From the NCBI RefSeq assembly GCF_000283155.1, contig NW_004454261.1, forward strand, positions 1,179,606 to 1,243,605: a stretch of 64,000 bases of DNA, in the 5' to 3' direction. Source of the stretch: Ceratotherium simum simum (taxonomy: Eukaryota; Chordata; Mammalia; Perissodactyla; Rhinocerotidae). The first letter of the stretch is position 1. The number at the start of each line of letters is the position of its first letter. Shown here in pieces: positions 50,225 through 59,800 of this stretch. Under the pieces are notes generated by a model. The model did no database searches. It had not been told where the DNA came from and was given only the letters and a program-made list of their open reading frames with translations. A program made the position numbers and the translations under genes.

Positions 50225-50405
50225 GAAGTTGAGCGGGTGTGGGTTAAAATCCTGGCTGTGCTGTGTGACCTTAGGGGAGTGTCTTCCCCTCTCTGGGCTC
50301 TGTGTCCTCATCTGAAAAATGGGGATAATAATAACGGGGGAGTTGTGCAGGCACACGGACACAGCGGAGCGTCCAGCCCCACCGAGTGCTCAGCGAGTGG
50401 CTGCG
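50225..50405 (+). mobile_element. MIR SINE
   Basis: GGCTGTGCTGTGTGACCTTA (50,254) and CTGAAAAATGGGGATAATAA (50,312). Confidence 0.85.
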
Positions 50406-50544
50406 ATTTCACTGTTACTCTTACTGTTTTTACGTCGCCCCCCAACTGCAGAGAGATGCGAAGCCGCCGCGTCTTCCTCTCCCCAGAGCCTTTCCACAGT
50501 CCCCGGACCAAATCCCGCGGCCTCCCTCTCCCGCCGGCCCTGTA

Positions 50545-50695
50545 GGGACGGTTTTGATGGACATGTTTTTTGCGCGGAAAAAAGCTGGAGGAATTGTATT
50601 TTGCCAAAAGTGTCAGCTGGTGAGAAAATATTTCCTGAATCTCTGGCGAGTGTTGATGCGCGAGAGCCAGCACACTGGGGGGGCCTGGGGGGGCT
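50545..50695. promoter_or_regulatory. Candidate conserved element, 50.6 kb
   Basis: GTTTTGATGGACATGTTTTT (50,550), GGAATTGTATTTTGCC (50,591) and GAAAATATTTCCTGAATC (50,623) make an AT-rich unique island. Confidence 0.35.
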
Positions 50696-50889
50696 TCGCA
50701 TGACAGGGGCCGGTCACCCCGGGCCAGTCCCAGCTGCCCTTTCGGCCTCCAACTGCCTCTCCCCAGCCCTGCCCAAGCCCAGCTCCCCACCACCTCCTGT
50801 CCAGTCTCTGCCTGGTTTCTCCCCTTGGATAATCTCTCATGTTCTCTCTCAGACACCCAATCTCTCTCTCTCTCTCCCCTCGGTAAGTT

Positions 50890-51222
50890 TGGAATGAGGA
50901 AACGACACAGGAGCTGTGATCTGAAAAATGAGGAGTTTGCCTGGAGAAGGGGGTGAGCGGGAGGAGAAATCTAGGCAGAAGGCACAACCCGTGCAAAGGC
51001 CCTGGGGCAGGACAGGCCTGGCGTGTTGGAGGAACAGTGAGGAGCCCTTGTGGCTGGAGCAGAGGGAGTGAGGGGGAGAGAGGGAGGAGGGAGGGCGGGG
51101 AGGGGATGGGGCAGGTCATGCAGGGCCTGGGGAGCCGCGGGGAGGACGTGGGCTTCTCCCCCGAGGGAGGGGGAGCCCTGGAGGGCTGTGGACAGAGGAG
51201 GGGGACCGGGAACAAGCACCCT
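50890..51222 (-). mobile_element. L2-derived copy
   Basis: CCCGTGCAAAGGCCCTGGGG (50,988) and GGAGGAACAGTGAGGAGCCC (51,028) belong to the similar L2 set. The copy stops before the CTCF-like position. Confidence 0.75.
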
Positions 51223-51239
51223 CATACACGTGGGGACAG

Positions 51240-51560
51240 TGGGAGCTGTTGGCACCCACTGAAATTCAAAATGAACCAAACTGGCCCTCTGCCCTCTAGA
51301 GCAGCATACAGACACGTCCAATCACCTTCACTTCCGCGTTCAAGTACAAATAATTGGAAACTACCAGCAGCCCACCACCAGGGGGCAGGCGACCCCGCCA
51401 CCTGGGTAAGGGAAGACTACGCAGCCATGATAAAGGGTGAGGTCAGCGGTGTGAGCGGATGTGGACCCATGTCTGGGGTACGTGGATAGGGGCAAGAGGA
51501 AGCCTCAAGGACAATGATGTGGGAGGAGAAAGTTCTGGAAGCATTTGCACCAGAATGTCA
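51240..51560 (+). mobile_element. Probable L1 fragment
   Basis: ACTACGCAGCCATGATAAAG (51,417) and GAGAAAGTTCTGGAAGCATT (51,525) fit L1 ORF2 3' text. It contains the perfect CTCF core at 51,375-51,388. Confidence 0.5.
51375..51388 (+). promoter_or_regulatory. Perfect CTCF core motif
   Basis: CCACCAGGGGGCAG matches CCASYAGRKGGCRS at all 14 positions. Orientation is opposite to the motif at 8,169-8,182. Confidence 0.5.
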
Positions 51561-51587
51561 ATGGGGGTCACCCAAGGCAAGGGGATT

Positions 51588-52195
51588 TATTTTATTTTAT
51601 TTTATTATTACTTTTTTTATTGAGATGAAATTCACATAACAAAATCAACCAATTCAGTGGCATTTAGTACATTCTCAGTGTTGTGCAACCATCAACACTA
51701 TAGTTCCAGAACATTCCATCCCCCCAAAAGGAAACCCCATCCCCATGAGCACTCGCTCCCCACCTTCCTCCCCAGCCCCTGATAAACACGAACCCACTTC
51801 CTGTCTGTGGATGTGCCTGTTCTGGACGTTTTACATCAATGGACTCACACACCGTGTGTCCTTCTGTGTCTGGTTCTCTCACTGAGCATCGTGTGTTCAA
51901 GGTCCATCCACGGTGTGGCTGTGTCAGGGCCTCACTCTTCTTCATGGCTGCGTAATATTCCACCGTATGGATGGACCACATTGTGTGTGTGTTCATTCAT
52001 CCATCGCTGGGCATTTGGGTTGTTTCCATCTTTTGGCCGTTATAAATAATGCTGCTATGAACATTCACGTAAAAGTTTTTGTGTAAACACCTGTCTTCAA
52101 ATCCTTTGGGTAGAGCCCCAGGAGTGGAATTGCTGGGTCCTACGGTAATTCTCTGTTTACCTAACTGAGGAACTGCCAAACTAGTATTATCACTT
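51588..52195 (-). mobile_element. L1 LINE 3' end
   Basis: (TTTTA)n from 51,589, then TTATTGAGATGAAATTCACA (51,618), CATGGCTGCGTAATATTCCA (51,943) and AGGAGTGGAATTGCTGGGTC (52,120), antisense L1. Confidence 0.9.
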
Positions 52196-52785
52196 TTAAA
52201 CCCGAGGAAGCCTCCTGGGGTTGATGCGTGATGGTGACGACTCTCAGTGGGCTGGGTGGGGTCCCTGGTAAGTTGAGGCCCCTGCCCCGACTAACGGGGG
52301 TGGCACCTCTCAGCATCAGCCGTGAGAAAACGTGGGCCCAGCGTGGCCAGATCCCCTGATGCTTCAGAGCAAGCGCCGATTCTAGACCTACAGGAAACTT
52401 CCAGATCTTTAAACATCGTCACTAATTTAAAAACCCAAACAAAATCCCTTGATCAGAGGAGGCACATCTGGGGGCCGGGTGTGGCCCCCGGGGGCCGCAG
52501 TTTGCAACCCTCGCTTTCCACTGGCCTGTGTAGTTTGAAGGCATTCTAGAACATTCTCGATGTTTGTAATTCGAAAAAAAGCAGTAAATGAAAGGGGCTG
52601 GGGGAGGCCCTGCCTGCAGCTGCCGACGACCCCCGGCTGCCGAGGGTGTAGAAATGCAGTGGGCCCGGGGGGCCATCGGTGGACCAGCAGACCAGGGGCT
52701 GCGCTGGGTGAGGCCCAGCTGTGAGCAGCCGCTCTGTGCCCAGAGGTCGCACGGGTTCTGCCTCCTTTTAAATGGAAACCCTTAA
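52196..52785. other. Unassigned stretch with hAT remnant
   Basis: GGTGTGGCCCCCGGGGGCCG (52,478) followed by CAGTTTGCAACCC looks like the end of the hAT family seen at 45.8 kb. The remainder is unassigned. Confidence 0.4.
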
Positions 52786-53155
52786 ACCATCTGTATGAGC
52801 CCCTCCTGCTGCCATAACAAAGCACCACAAATCTAGTGGTTGAAAACAACACACATTTCTTATCTGACGCTTCTGGAGGCCGGGAGTCCCACATGGGCCT
52901 CCCCGGGCTCAAGTCCAGGTGCGGGCAGGGCTGGTCCTCCGGAGGCTCCGGGGAGAAGCGTCTCCTGCCTTTTCCGGCTTCTAGAGGCCGCGTCCTGGGC
53001 TCGGGGCCCCTTCCTCCGTCTGCACAGCCCGCAGCGCAGCGTCTCCCGTCTCTCTCTGCCTCTCACCCTCCTCCTCCCTCTGACGAGGACCCAGGGGATG
53101 GCACTGGGCTCAACTAAATAATCTAAAACCATCTCCTTGTCGCAAAGTCCTTAAT
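52786..53155 (-). mobile_element. ERVL-MaLR-like LTR with high-identity patch
   Basis: CTGCTGCCATAACAAAGCAC (52,806), TTCTGGAGGCCGGGAGTCCC (52,871). Bases 52,920-53,089 nearly match the complement of 38,091-38,260. Confidence 0.75.
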
Positions 53156-53159
53156 CTAA

Positions 53160-53700
53160 CCACATTTGCTAATTTCCCTTTTTTCGTAGGGTTTCTGTAA
53201 CAAAGTGCCACAAACTGGGGGGCTTAAGGTGGCACAGATCTATTCTCTCACATTCTGGAGGCCAGAGGGCTGAAATCAAGGGGTCGCAGGGCTGCGTTCC
53301 CTCCGGAGGCTCCAGGGGAGGGTCCTTCCGGCCTCTTCCAGGTTCTGGGGGCCCCAGGCGTCCCCTGGCTGGTGGCCGCACCCCTGCAGCCTCTGCCTCT
53401 ATCTTCACAGGGTGGTCTTCTCCCTGTGTCTCTGTGTCCTCTTCTTATAAGGGCACCAGTCATTGGATTTAGGGCCCACCCTAGACGCAGGACGATTTCA
53501 TCTCAAGATCCTTAACTAATGACACCAGCAAAGACCCTATTTCCAAATAAGGTCACATTCGGGGGTTCTGGGTGGATATGAATTTCAGGGGGACGTTATT
53601 TATCCCACTACACTGTGTAAGGTAGCATATCCACAGGTTCCAAGGATTGGGCTGAGGACATCTTTGGGGAGATATTATTCTGCCTACCACGCCGTCCACC
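53160..53700 (-). mobile_element. MLT1-type LTR(s)
   Basis: GTTTCTGTAACAAAGTGCCA (53,191), TTATAAGGGCACCAGTCATT (53,445) and TTTCCAAATAAGGTCACATT (53,540). A second antisense LTR end (GGAGATATTATTCTGCCTAC) follows at 53,669. Confidence 0.8.
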
Positions 53701-54092
53701 CTATCGTGTCCCTCACTCCATCTCTGTGCTGTTGTTCACACAGGCCGAGCTTGTTGCTGCCGCAGGGCCTTTGTACGTGCTGTTTCCCCCAGAAACCCAC
53801 ATGGCTCCCTCCCTCCCCTCCCTCAGGTGTCTGCTCAGATGTCACCTCCTCAGTGAGGCCTCCCCGCGTTTGTCACTTTCATCCTCCTCCATCTCTGGAT
53901 CCTGTACCCCCCTCCCTGCTTTCTTTTTTCCCATAGTGTTTATTACCCAACACACCCCACAATTATTTATCGTGTGTGTTGCTCATCACCTGCCCTCCCC
54001 GCTGGACGTGAGCCCCGAGAGGGCAGGGCCTGGGTCTGTCTCGGTTACTGCTTGTCAGAGCCCCCAGCCCGGGGCCCGGCAATATGAGGGAG
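53701..54092 (+). mobile_element. L2 LINE 3' end
   Basis: CCGCAGGGCCTTTGTACGTG (53,760), GATGTCACCTCCTCAGTGAG (53,838) and GAGAGGGCAGGGCCTGGGTC (54,017). Confidence 0.85.
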
Positions 54093-54109
54093 TCAGATGG
54101 GTACCCATG

Positions 54110-54200
54110 TGACGTGGGTGACTTGCTTTCCATCCTGGACCCTCAGTTTCCACATCCGTCAATGGGGTCGTGATCCGTCCAGCCTTGGGGGCGATAGAGT
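54110..54200 (+). mobile_element. MIR SINE fragment
   Basis: GGACCCTCAGTTTCCACATC at 54,137-54,156. Confidence 0.65.
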
Positions 54201-54489
54201 CTTTAGCTGTCCACCCCAAGTCTGCAGAAGCGCTGGGCCAGCCGGGTGCTGGCACATGGTGAGAGCCTGACTCTCGCTCCCTCGTTCCATCACTCAGACC
54301 CGGCGGGGGAGGTGACAGCCCCGCAGAGGCCACTGGCTGGGGCTGTGCCATCGGGGCCAAGATGCTGTCACATTTGGTAAATTACAGGCAGGCGGCTCCC
54401 GCAGCCACAGCACTGAGGACAGGCAGGGACGTGACTGGGAATTTCTGGGGTCCCTCTTGAGACTCAAGGCTGGGCTCAGAAGTGGAGGC

Positions 54490-54600
54490 CGGGAAGCCCT
54501 CCCTGCCCCTCTCCGGGCCTCAGTTTCCCCATCAGCAAAAATAAGGGGCCTTGAGATCATCGAGGCGTCTCTGAGTTCCTTCAACCGTATCCTGCACTGA
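54490..54600 (+). mobile_element. MIR SINE fragment
   Basis: CGGGCCTCAGTTTCCCCATC at 54,514-54,533. Confidence 0.7.
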
Positions 54601-54764
54601 GTCCCTGACCAAACCCTTCCGTGGCTTTGAGCCTCCATATGTAAAGTGCAAGGATGAAAAAATAAGAAATAAGACCTGAGCATGGATGGCAGGTAAGCAC
54701 CGTCTCCTTCGCTGCTCCAGGAAAGGGCCTGGAGCTCAGCAAACAGTAATAGTACCCCCCTCAT

Positions 54765-54985
54765 GATAGCCAAACTGTTTGAGCACCTACTGTATACCTG
54801 GCCCCACCTTAAGAACTTTATAAGAATTTTAGATCTAACTTACGATACAGGATTCTATTATTATCCCCACCTTGCAGATGAGGAAACCGAGGCCCAGAGA
54901 AGTAAAGGTGCTCACTCAAGGTCACACAGCCAAGAAGTTGGGGAAGCTGTATGGGACCCAAGTCTCTCTGATCCCAAGTCTGCGC
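54765..54985 (-). mobile_element. MIR SINE, near full length
   Basis: GAGCACCTACTGTATACCTG (54,781), GATGAGGAAACCGAGGCCCA (54,878) and CAAGGTCACACAGCCAAG (54,918). Confidence 0.9.
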
Positions 54986-55394
54986 TCTAAACAGCCAAAC
55001 TCTCCACCATGGGAAATGTCTGTCGAGTGAATAAATGAGTGTTGATCGATCCTGTGGGAAGGGAGAAGGGGCTCTTGGTCACTTTCTGTAATGACACAGT
55101 TTTCCCCAAGAGCAAGGCCAGGGCCCAGACCCTCTGCCGCCCCCTCCATCGTCCCAGCACAGCCGCCGCCTTGCGAAGAGGTGGCCGCGGAAACCGGTTC
55201 TTCCTTGAACCCTGGCTGAAGGCTCCCCCGTCTCCCCGAGACCCGCCTGGCAGGGGAAGGCATGAAAAAGAGACAGAAGAGAAGAGACAAGGACTCTCCC
55301 CATTCGCCCGCCTGCAGCCTCCTTTGCAGAAAAGCAAAAAACAAAAAACCCGAGAGCCAGCCCGCGGCCGCACGCGGGTGTGTGCGCGTGTGCG
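54986..55394. other. Unassigned stretch
   Basis: Purine-rich at 55,260-55,290 and A-rich at 55,330-55,350; CpG-rich toward 55,400. Open frames on both strands lack domains. Confidence 0.35.
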
Positions 55395-55515
55395 AGCGCA
55401 CGCACAGATCTATGAAATATTTAGGCGGCGCCCAGCGTGTTTATGGCCGTAATTAATCTTGTGTCTCGTTGGCGGAGAGCAGAACGTTATGAAATTGCTC
55501 TCCGTGGCCCGGGTG
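55395..55515. promoter_or_regulatory. Candidate conserved element, 55.4 kb
   Basis: TATGAAATATTTAGGCGGCG (55,411), GGCCGTAATTAATCTTGTG (55,444) and CGTTATGAAATTGCTC (55,485) in unique sequence. Confidence 0.4.
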
Positions 55516-55699
55516 AAGCGCGGGCTCCTTTCCCGGGACGCAGAGGATGGGGGCCAGCTTGTGGCCTTGGGCTCTGGAAGCCTCCGGAAGCTTCTCTTAA
55601 ATCCCCCCCACACCCGTGCCTGTCCCCCACCCCGTCACGGCCATGCTGGTCCCCCCCGCACCCTGGGCTCTGGGCTCAGTGATTTCTTTTGGTTATTTC

Positions 55700-56235
55700 A
55701 TTTTGTTTTCACAGCTTAATTGAGGTGAAATTGTCATATGGTGAACTGCAAATATTTCAAGCGTGCGGTTGGATGCGTTTTCACAGCCAGGCACGCACAC
55801 CCGTAAAACCATCAGGACCCTGACCTCGTCCAGCTCCCATTGGGTCCCTCCGTAGTTCCTCCCAGCCACACACCCAGCTCTTCCGGAGCCCCCCGGTCTG
55901 CTCTCGGTCACTGGAAATTGGTGTGCACGTTCGAGGCATCTCACAGTGTGCATCCTGGCTTCCGTGGCTCGGCATGACGATGTTGGGGCTCACGCGTGTG
56001 GTTGCGTGTCTCCGTGCTCCCTTCCTCTTTGTGGCTGAGGAATGTTCCACGGTTCGCGTGGACCACGGTCTGCCGGTCCACCCACCTGCCGACGGACGTC
56101 TGGGTGGTTTCCGATTTGGGGCTTTTCCGGATAAAGATGCTCCCAACACGTGGGTACAGGTCTTCGTGTGGACGTGTGTTCTCGGCTCTCTCGGGTAAAT
56201 CCTAGGGGTGGAATTGCGGGGTCACAGGGTGGCTG
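55700..56235 (-). mobile_element. L1 LINE 3' end, GC-shifted
   Basis: GCTTAATTGAGGTGAAATTG (55,713), GTGGCTGAGGAATGTTCCAC (56,032) and AGGGGTGGAATTGCGGGGTC (56,204) correspond block by block to the L1 at 51.6-52.2 kb, but with many A/T to G/C and CpG-creating changes. Confidence 0.75.
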
Positions 56236-56239
56236 TGGG

Positions 56240-56450
56240 TTTCACTGTGTAAGAAATGAGGGCTAAGCGTGTGAAATGTGACGACAGCGCGTGCAAAGCG
56301 CTGGGCGTGGACCATCTTGTTCCACCCGTGAGACAGCTCGGTGACGAGAAGGGGAAACTGAGGACAGGCCATGTGGCTGGGAAGTGGCAGAGCTGGGACT
56401 CGAACCCAGGGCCGTCCGAGCCTGGAGCATTGCCTGTGGGCTGCATTATC
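56240..56450 (-). mobile_element. MIR SINE
   Basis: AGGGGAAACTGAGGACAGGC (56,350), GGCAGAGCTGGGACTCGAAC (56,386). Confidence 0.85.
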
Positions 56451-56499
56451 CAGAACCGGAATGGAAGCCCGTGGGCACATTCAGCGTCTCGCTCTTCCC

Positions 56500-57008
56500 T
56501 AGCTTGGCCGTGAGCAACTCTGACTCTGCCTGCTGTCCCCTGGAGGCCTGGTACCCAGTAGGTGCCCAATAAGTGCACAGAGAAGCCGAGCTAAGAGCCG
56601 TCAGTCTGGCTGCAAATCAGATCCCACTCCTCCCCCACTGAAACCTGCAGTGGCTCCCTGCTGACTTAGGGGTAAAGCTTAAACTGCATAACGCAACCTG
56701 CGGGCTCGTTCACATTCTGGCCCTGCTCCTGTTCCAGCCGCACTGGCCTCCTTCCTATTTGTGGAATTCCCAAACACGGTCCTGCCCCAGGGCCTTTGCA
56801 CCTGCTGCTCCCTCTGCTTGGATGGCTCTCCTCCTGACATGGGCGGCTCCTCTGCCTCCTTCATGTCTCAGCTCAAAGGTCACCTCCTCAGGGAAGCCCT
56901 CCCTGACTTCCCCAGCCCCCTCTGTGGCCTCCATCACCCTATTATTTCCTGTCTCTATCCCTTTTCGCTCTTTGAGATTCTATTATGTATTTATTAACTT
57001 GTAAAAAA
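56500..57008 (+). mobile_element. Two L2 3' ends
   Basis: A short tail (CCAGTAGGTGCCCAATAAGT, 56,554), then a longer copy with CTGCCCCAGGGCCTTTGCAC (56,782) and AAGGTCACCTCCTCAGGGAA (56,876). Confidence 0.8.
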
Positions 57009-57039
57009 ATTCATTACACTCCCCGTCTGCCCGGCGCCG

Positions 57040-57385
57040 CTGTAAGTACACAGTTTCCGTGTGTTAACTCATCTAAACTTTTTAACAACTTTCGGCGTTA
57101 GCTACTATCATTATCTCCATTTGTGGGAAACCGAGACACAGAGCGATTCAGGCCACACAGCCAGGAAGCCTCTGAGGGGTGGGGGGTATGTGCTTACGAT
57201 CCGTCCCCCGACAGGAGCCGTCTGATCCATCACAGCTGTGCTCGTGGTTCCAGCACAGGGGACGGCCCAGCGTGGTTGGTCAACAGTCCCCATTTTAACA
57301 GACGAAGCAGCAGAGGCCCCAGGGGGCAGGTCACGTGCCCGGTGGCAGGGTCAGCTTTGAACCTGCATCTTGGACCTGCCAGCCC
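57040..57385 (-). mobile_element. Two MIR SINE fragments
   Basis: First: CATTATCTCCATTTGTGGGA (57,109), GGCCACACAGCCAGGAAG. Second: CCCCATTTTAACAGACGAAG (57,288), GGGTCAGCTTTGAACCTGC. Confidence 0.75.
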
Positions 57386-57474
57386 CACCTTCTGTCCTCT
57401 CTCCAGGGCCACGACCAGGGTCCCCCAAACCGCGAGCCCCGGCGCCTGGGAGCGGCCTCGGCGGGAGCTGGCTC

Positions 57475-57655
57475 AGACGGCGAACAGATGCTCGCTATTT
57501 TAAACCCACTGTTTAACACATTAAGACAGCTGTTTCCCATCCCCAAAGTCGGCGGAATTAGAATTAAATTCATTCCAGAATTAAACACACACATATACAT
57601 GCGTACAGCCCGCCACCATTTGGAGGCAAAACTTGTTAGCATTTAGGCAAGCTGT
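57475..57655. promoter_or_regulatory. Candidate conserved element, 57.5 kb
   Basis: GCTATTTTAAACCCACTGTT (57,493), CACATTAAGACAGCTGTTTC (57,517), GGAATTAGAATTAAATTCAT (57,554) and CTTGTTAGCATTTAGGCAAG (57,630) make a long AT-rich, repeat-free run with TTAA and CAGCTG cores. Confidence 0.4.
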
Positions 57656-57984
57656 GTCTTCCAGCCTGGGGACGGATGAGGCCCTCTTCCGCCTGACAAG
57701 TGACATCACGGCCCAGCGGTTGCCAGCTGGGCCTGTGGCCAGGATGCCCCGTGGGCCCAGATTCCCACGTCTACCCAGGCCTCCACCGTTGGAGTCCACT
57801 GCCGAGTGGGGTCCCCCTGAACTTCTCCCTGACCCCTCAGGCCCAGCGGGGCCCAGACAAAGCTCTGCATTGACCCCTGAATCAGTTTCCCCTCTCGGGC
57901 CCCCATCTTGGGGACAGCCACCCCACCTCCACCTGCGTCTCACTGCAGAGCCCAGATCTTACCTCCTCTTGCTCCTCTCCCCTC
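57656..57984. other. Unassigned stretch
   Basis: GC-rich, possibly decayed L2 in its right third. No gene recognised. Confidence 0.3.
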
Positions 57985-58240
57985 ACCTCTTACATCCAAA
58001 TGCCCAGCTTTCCCTGGTAATGCCACTTCCAAACAGCTTTGCTCTACCCCTACTGCTATGGCACTGGTCCTAGCCTCCATCACCTCCAGCCTGGATGCTC
58101 GCCCTGCCTCCTCCCCGGGTTCCCAGCTTCCACCCTCACCCCTGACAGGCTGTGATTCCTCAGCAGCTGGAGGGATTTTCCTCGAGTCTCAGTCGGATGG
58201 TGCCACTCTCTTGCTTAAAATCCTCCGGTGCAGGGCTGTC
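57985..58240 (+). mobile_element. L2 LINE 3' region, upstream part
   Basis: GTCCTAGCCTCCATCACCTC (58,067), CCTGGATGCTCGCC (58,090) and TCTCTTGCTTAAAATCCTCC (58,207) match the stretch of L2 that precedes the GGCCTTTGCAC landmark. Confidence 0.75.
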
Positions 58241-58412
58241 CGATAGAACGTTCAGTCATGACGGAATGTTCTAGGACTGTGCCGCCAAACATGGTCACCC
58301 ATGCGGCTATGGAGCACTTAAAACGTGTGAGTGTGAGTGAGGAACTGAATTTTGAATTTTATTTCATCTTAATGAATTTGAATAAGCACGTTCTCGCCCA
58401 CAGCAGGTGAGA
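58235..58412 (+). mobile_element. hAT-type MER fragment
   Basis: GCTGTCCGATAGAACGTTCA (58,234), GGAGCACTTAAAACGTGTGA (58,311) and GAACTGAATTTTGAATTTTA. Confidence 0.65.
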
Positions 58413-58764
58413 AGTGTCACAGAATTCACGCCACCCCCCCACCAGCGACCCCCAACCAATGGCTGGCACGTAAATACCCCAGCTCCCTCCTCCCTCGAGT
58501 GGGGCATCTCTGACGTGCATGCTGTACGCTGTCTCCCAGAGGTCCCCCGCGGGCCTGAGACCCACCCGTCCACCAGTCACCTGCTCACGAATGCACCCTG
58601 CATTGCATCAGCTCCTTCCCATCCCTCTCTCACTTCCCCTGCTCTGCTGGGGTTTCCTGGGATCACCTCCCACATAAACAATTTGTACCCAAATCCTTTT
58701 CTCAAGGGCTGCTCGCAGGGAACCCAGATTGGCCAGGCTCTGCATTGTGCTTACAATAAAATGC
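58413..58764 (+). mobile_element. Partly LTR-like stretch
   Basis: GGGATCACCTCCCACATAAA (58,659), CCCAAATCCTTTTCTCAAGG and GGGAACCCAG place 58,585-58,720 in the same family as 21,656-21,790. The left part is unassigned. Confidence 0.45.
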
Positions 58765-58835
58765 AAACTGTCCATCATCACTGCAGAAATTAATAAAAGA
58801 TGCAGTAATTAAATTAGAGTTGAGAAGGCCTGGGG
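58765..58835. promoter_or_regulatory. AT-rich island before the LTR
   Basis: GAAATTAATAAAAGATGCAG (58,785) and GTAATTAAATTAGAGTTGAG (58,805). It might be unique DNA or the LTR edge. Confidence 0.2.
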
Positions 58836-58965
58836 GGGGAGCTCTCAAGCCCCATCACATCATCATCAATTACACCAAACAGGGCGATGCGGACACTTGC
58901 ATTTTGGGCGGGAAGTAAAACGACTTAACTCCTGAATGAAGATTTCTTTCCCCACCTGGCAACAG

Positions 58966-59722
58966 CCCAGCCAATGAGAAATGCCTCAGCTCAGCCAATG
59001 AGAAACGCTGCAGCTCAGCCAATGAGAACCACCGCAGCTCAGCCAATGAGAAACACTGCAGCTCAGCCAATGCGAAATGCCACAGCTCAGCCAATGAGAA
59101 ACACTGCAGCTCAGCCAATGACAAATGCCGCAGCTCAGCCAATGACAAATGCTGCAGCTCAGCCAATGAGAAATGTCACAGCTCAGCCACCAGTGAGAAA
59201 CGCTGCAGCTCAGCCAATGAAAAATGCCACAGCTCAGCCACCAGTGAGAAACACTGCAGCTCAGCCACCAATGAGAAATGCTGCAGCTCAGCCAATGAGA
59301 AACCTGCAACTCAGCCAATGAGAAACACCACACCTCAGCCAATGAGAAACACTGCAGCTCAGCCAATGAGAAATGCCACAGCTCAGCCACCAGTGAGAAA
59401 CACTGCAGCTCAGCCAATGAGAAATGCCACAGCTCAGNNNNNNNNNNNNNNNNNNNNNNNNNNNNNNNNNNNNNNNNNNNNNNNNNNNNNNNNNNNNNNN
59501 NNNNNNNNNNNNNNNNNNNNNNNNNNNNNNNNNNNNNGAGAAATGCCACAGCTCAGCCACCAGTGAGAAACGCTGCAGCTCAGCCACCAATGAGAAAGGC
59601 TGCAGCTCAGCCAATGAGAAATGCCACAGCTCAGCCAATGAGAAACACTGCAGCTCAGCCAATGAGAAACAGTGCTGCTCAGCCAATGAGAAACACTGCA
59701 GCTCAGCCAATGAGAAGGCATT
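58966..59722 (+). repeat. 24/27-bp tandem array of CCAAT boxes
   Basis: About 27 visible units built on AGCTCAGCCAATGAGAAA; 22 contain CCAAT, usually as AGCCAATGAG, a good NF-Y site. Variant 27-bp units carry CCACCAGTGAG instead. All unit lengths are multiples of three, so every frame stays open and yields an 8/9-residue repeat peptide, which explains the long open frames here. Confidence 0.9.
59438..59537. other. Assembly gap, 100 N
   Basis: Placeholder-length gap inside the tandem array. The true copy number is unknown. Confidence 0.95.
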
Positions 59723-59793
59723 GCTGCCCTGAACTGTTACTTTCCCCCAATGAACTTTCTTTAGAACAACCCCGCCCTACTCCCCCTTTTCTC

Positions 59794-59800
59794 TATAAAA
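59794..59800 (+). promoter_or_regulatory. LTR TATA box
   Basis: TATAAAA in CTCTATAAAAGCAG, about 87 bp downstream of the last repeated CCAAT, a spacing compatible with pol II promoter use. Confidence 0.65.
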
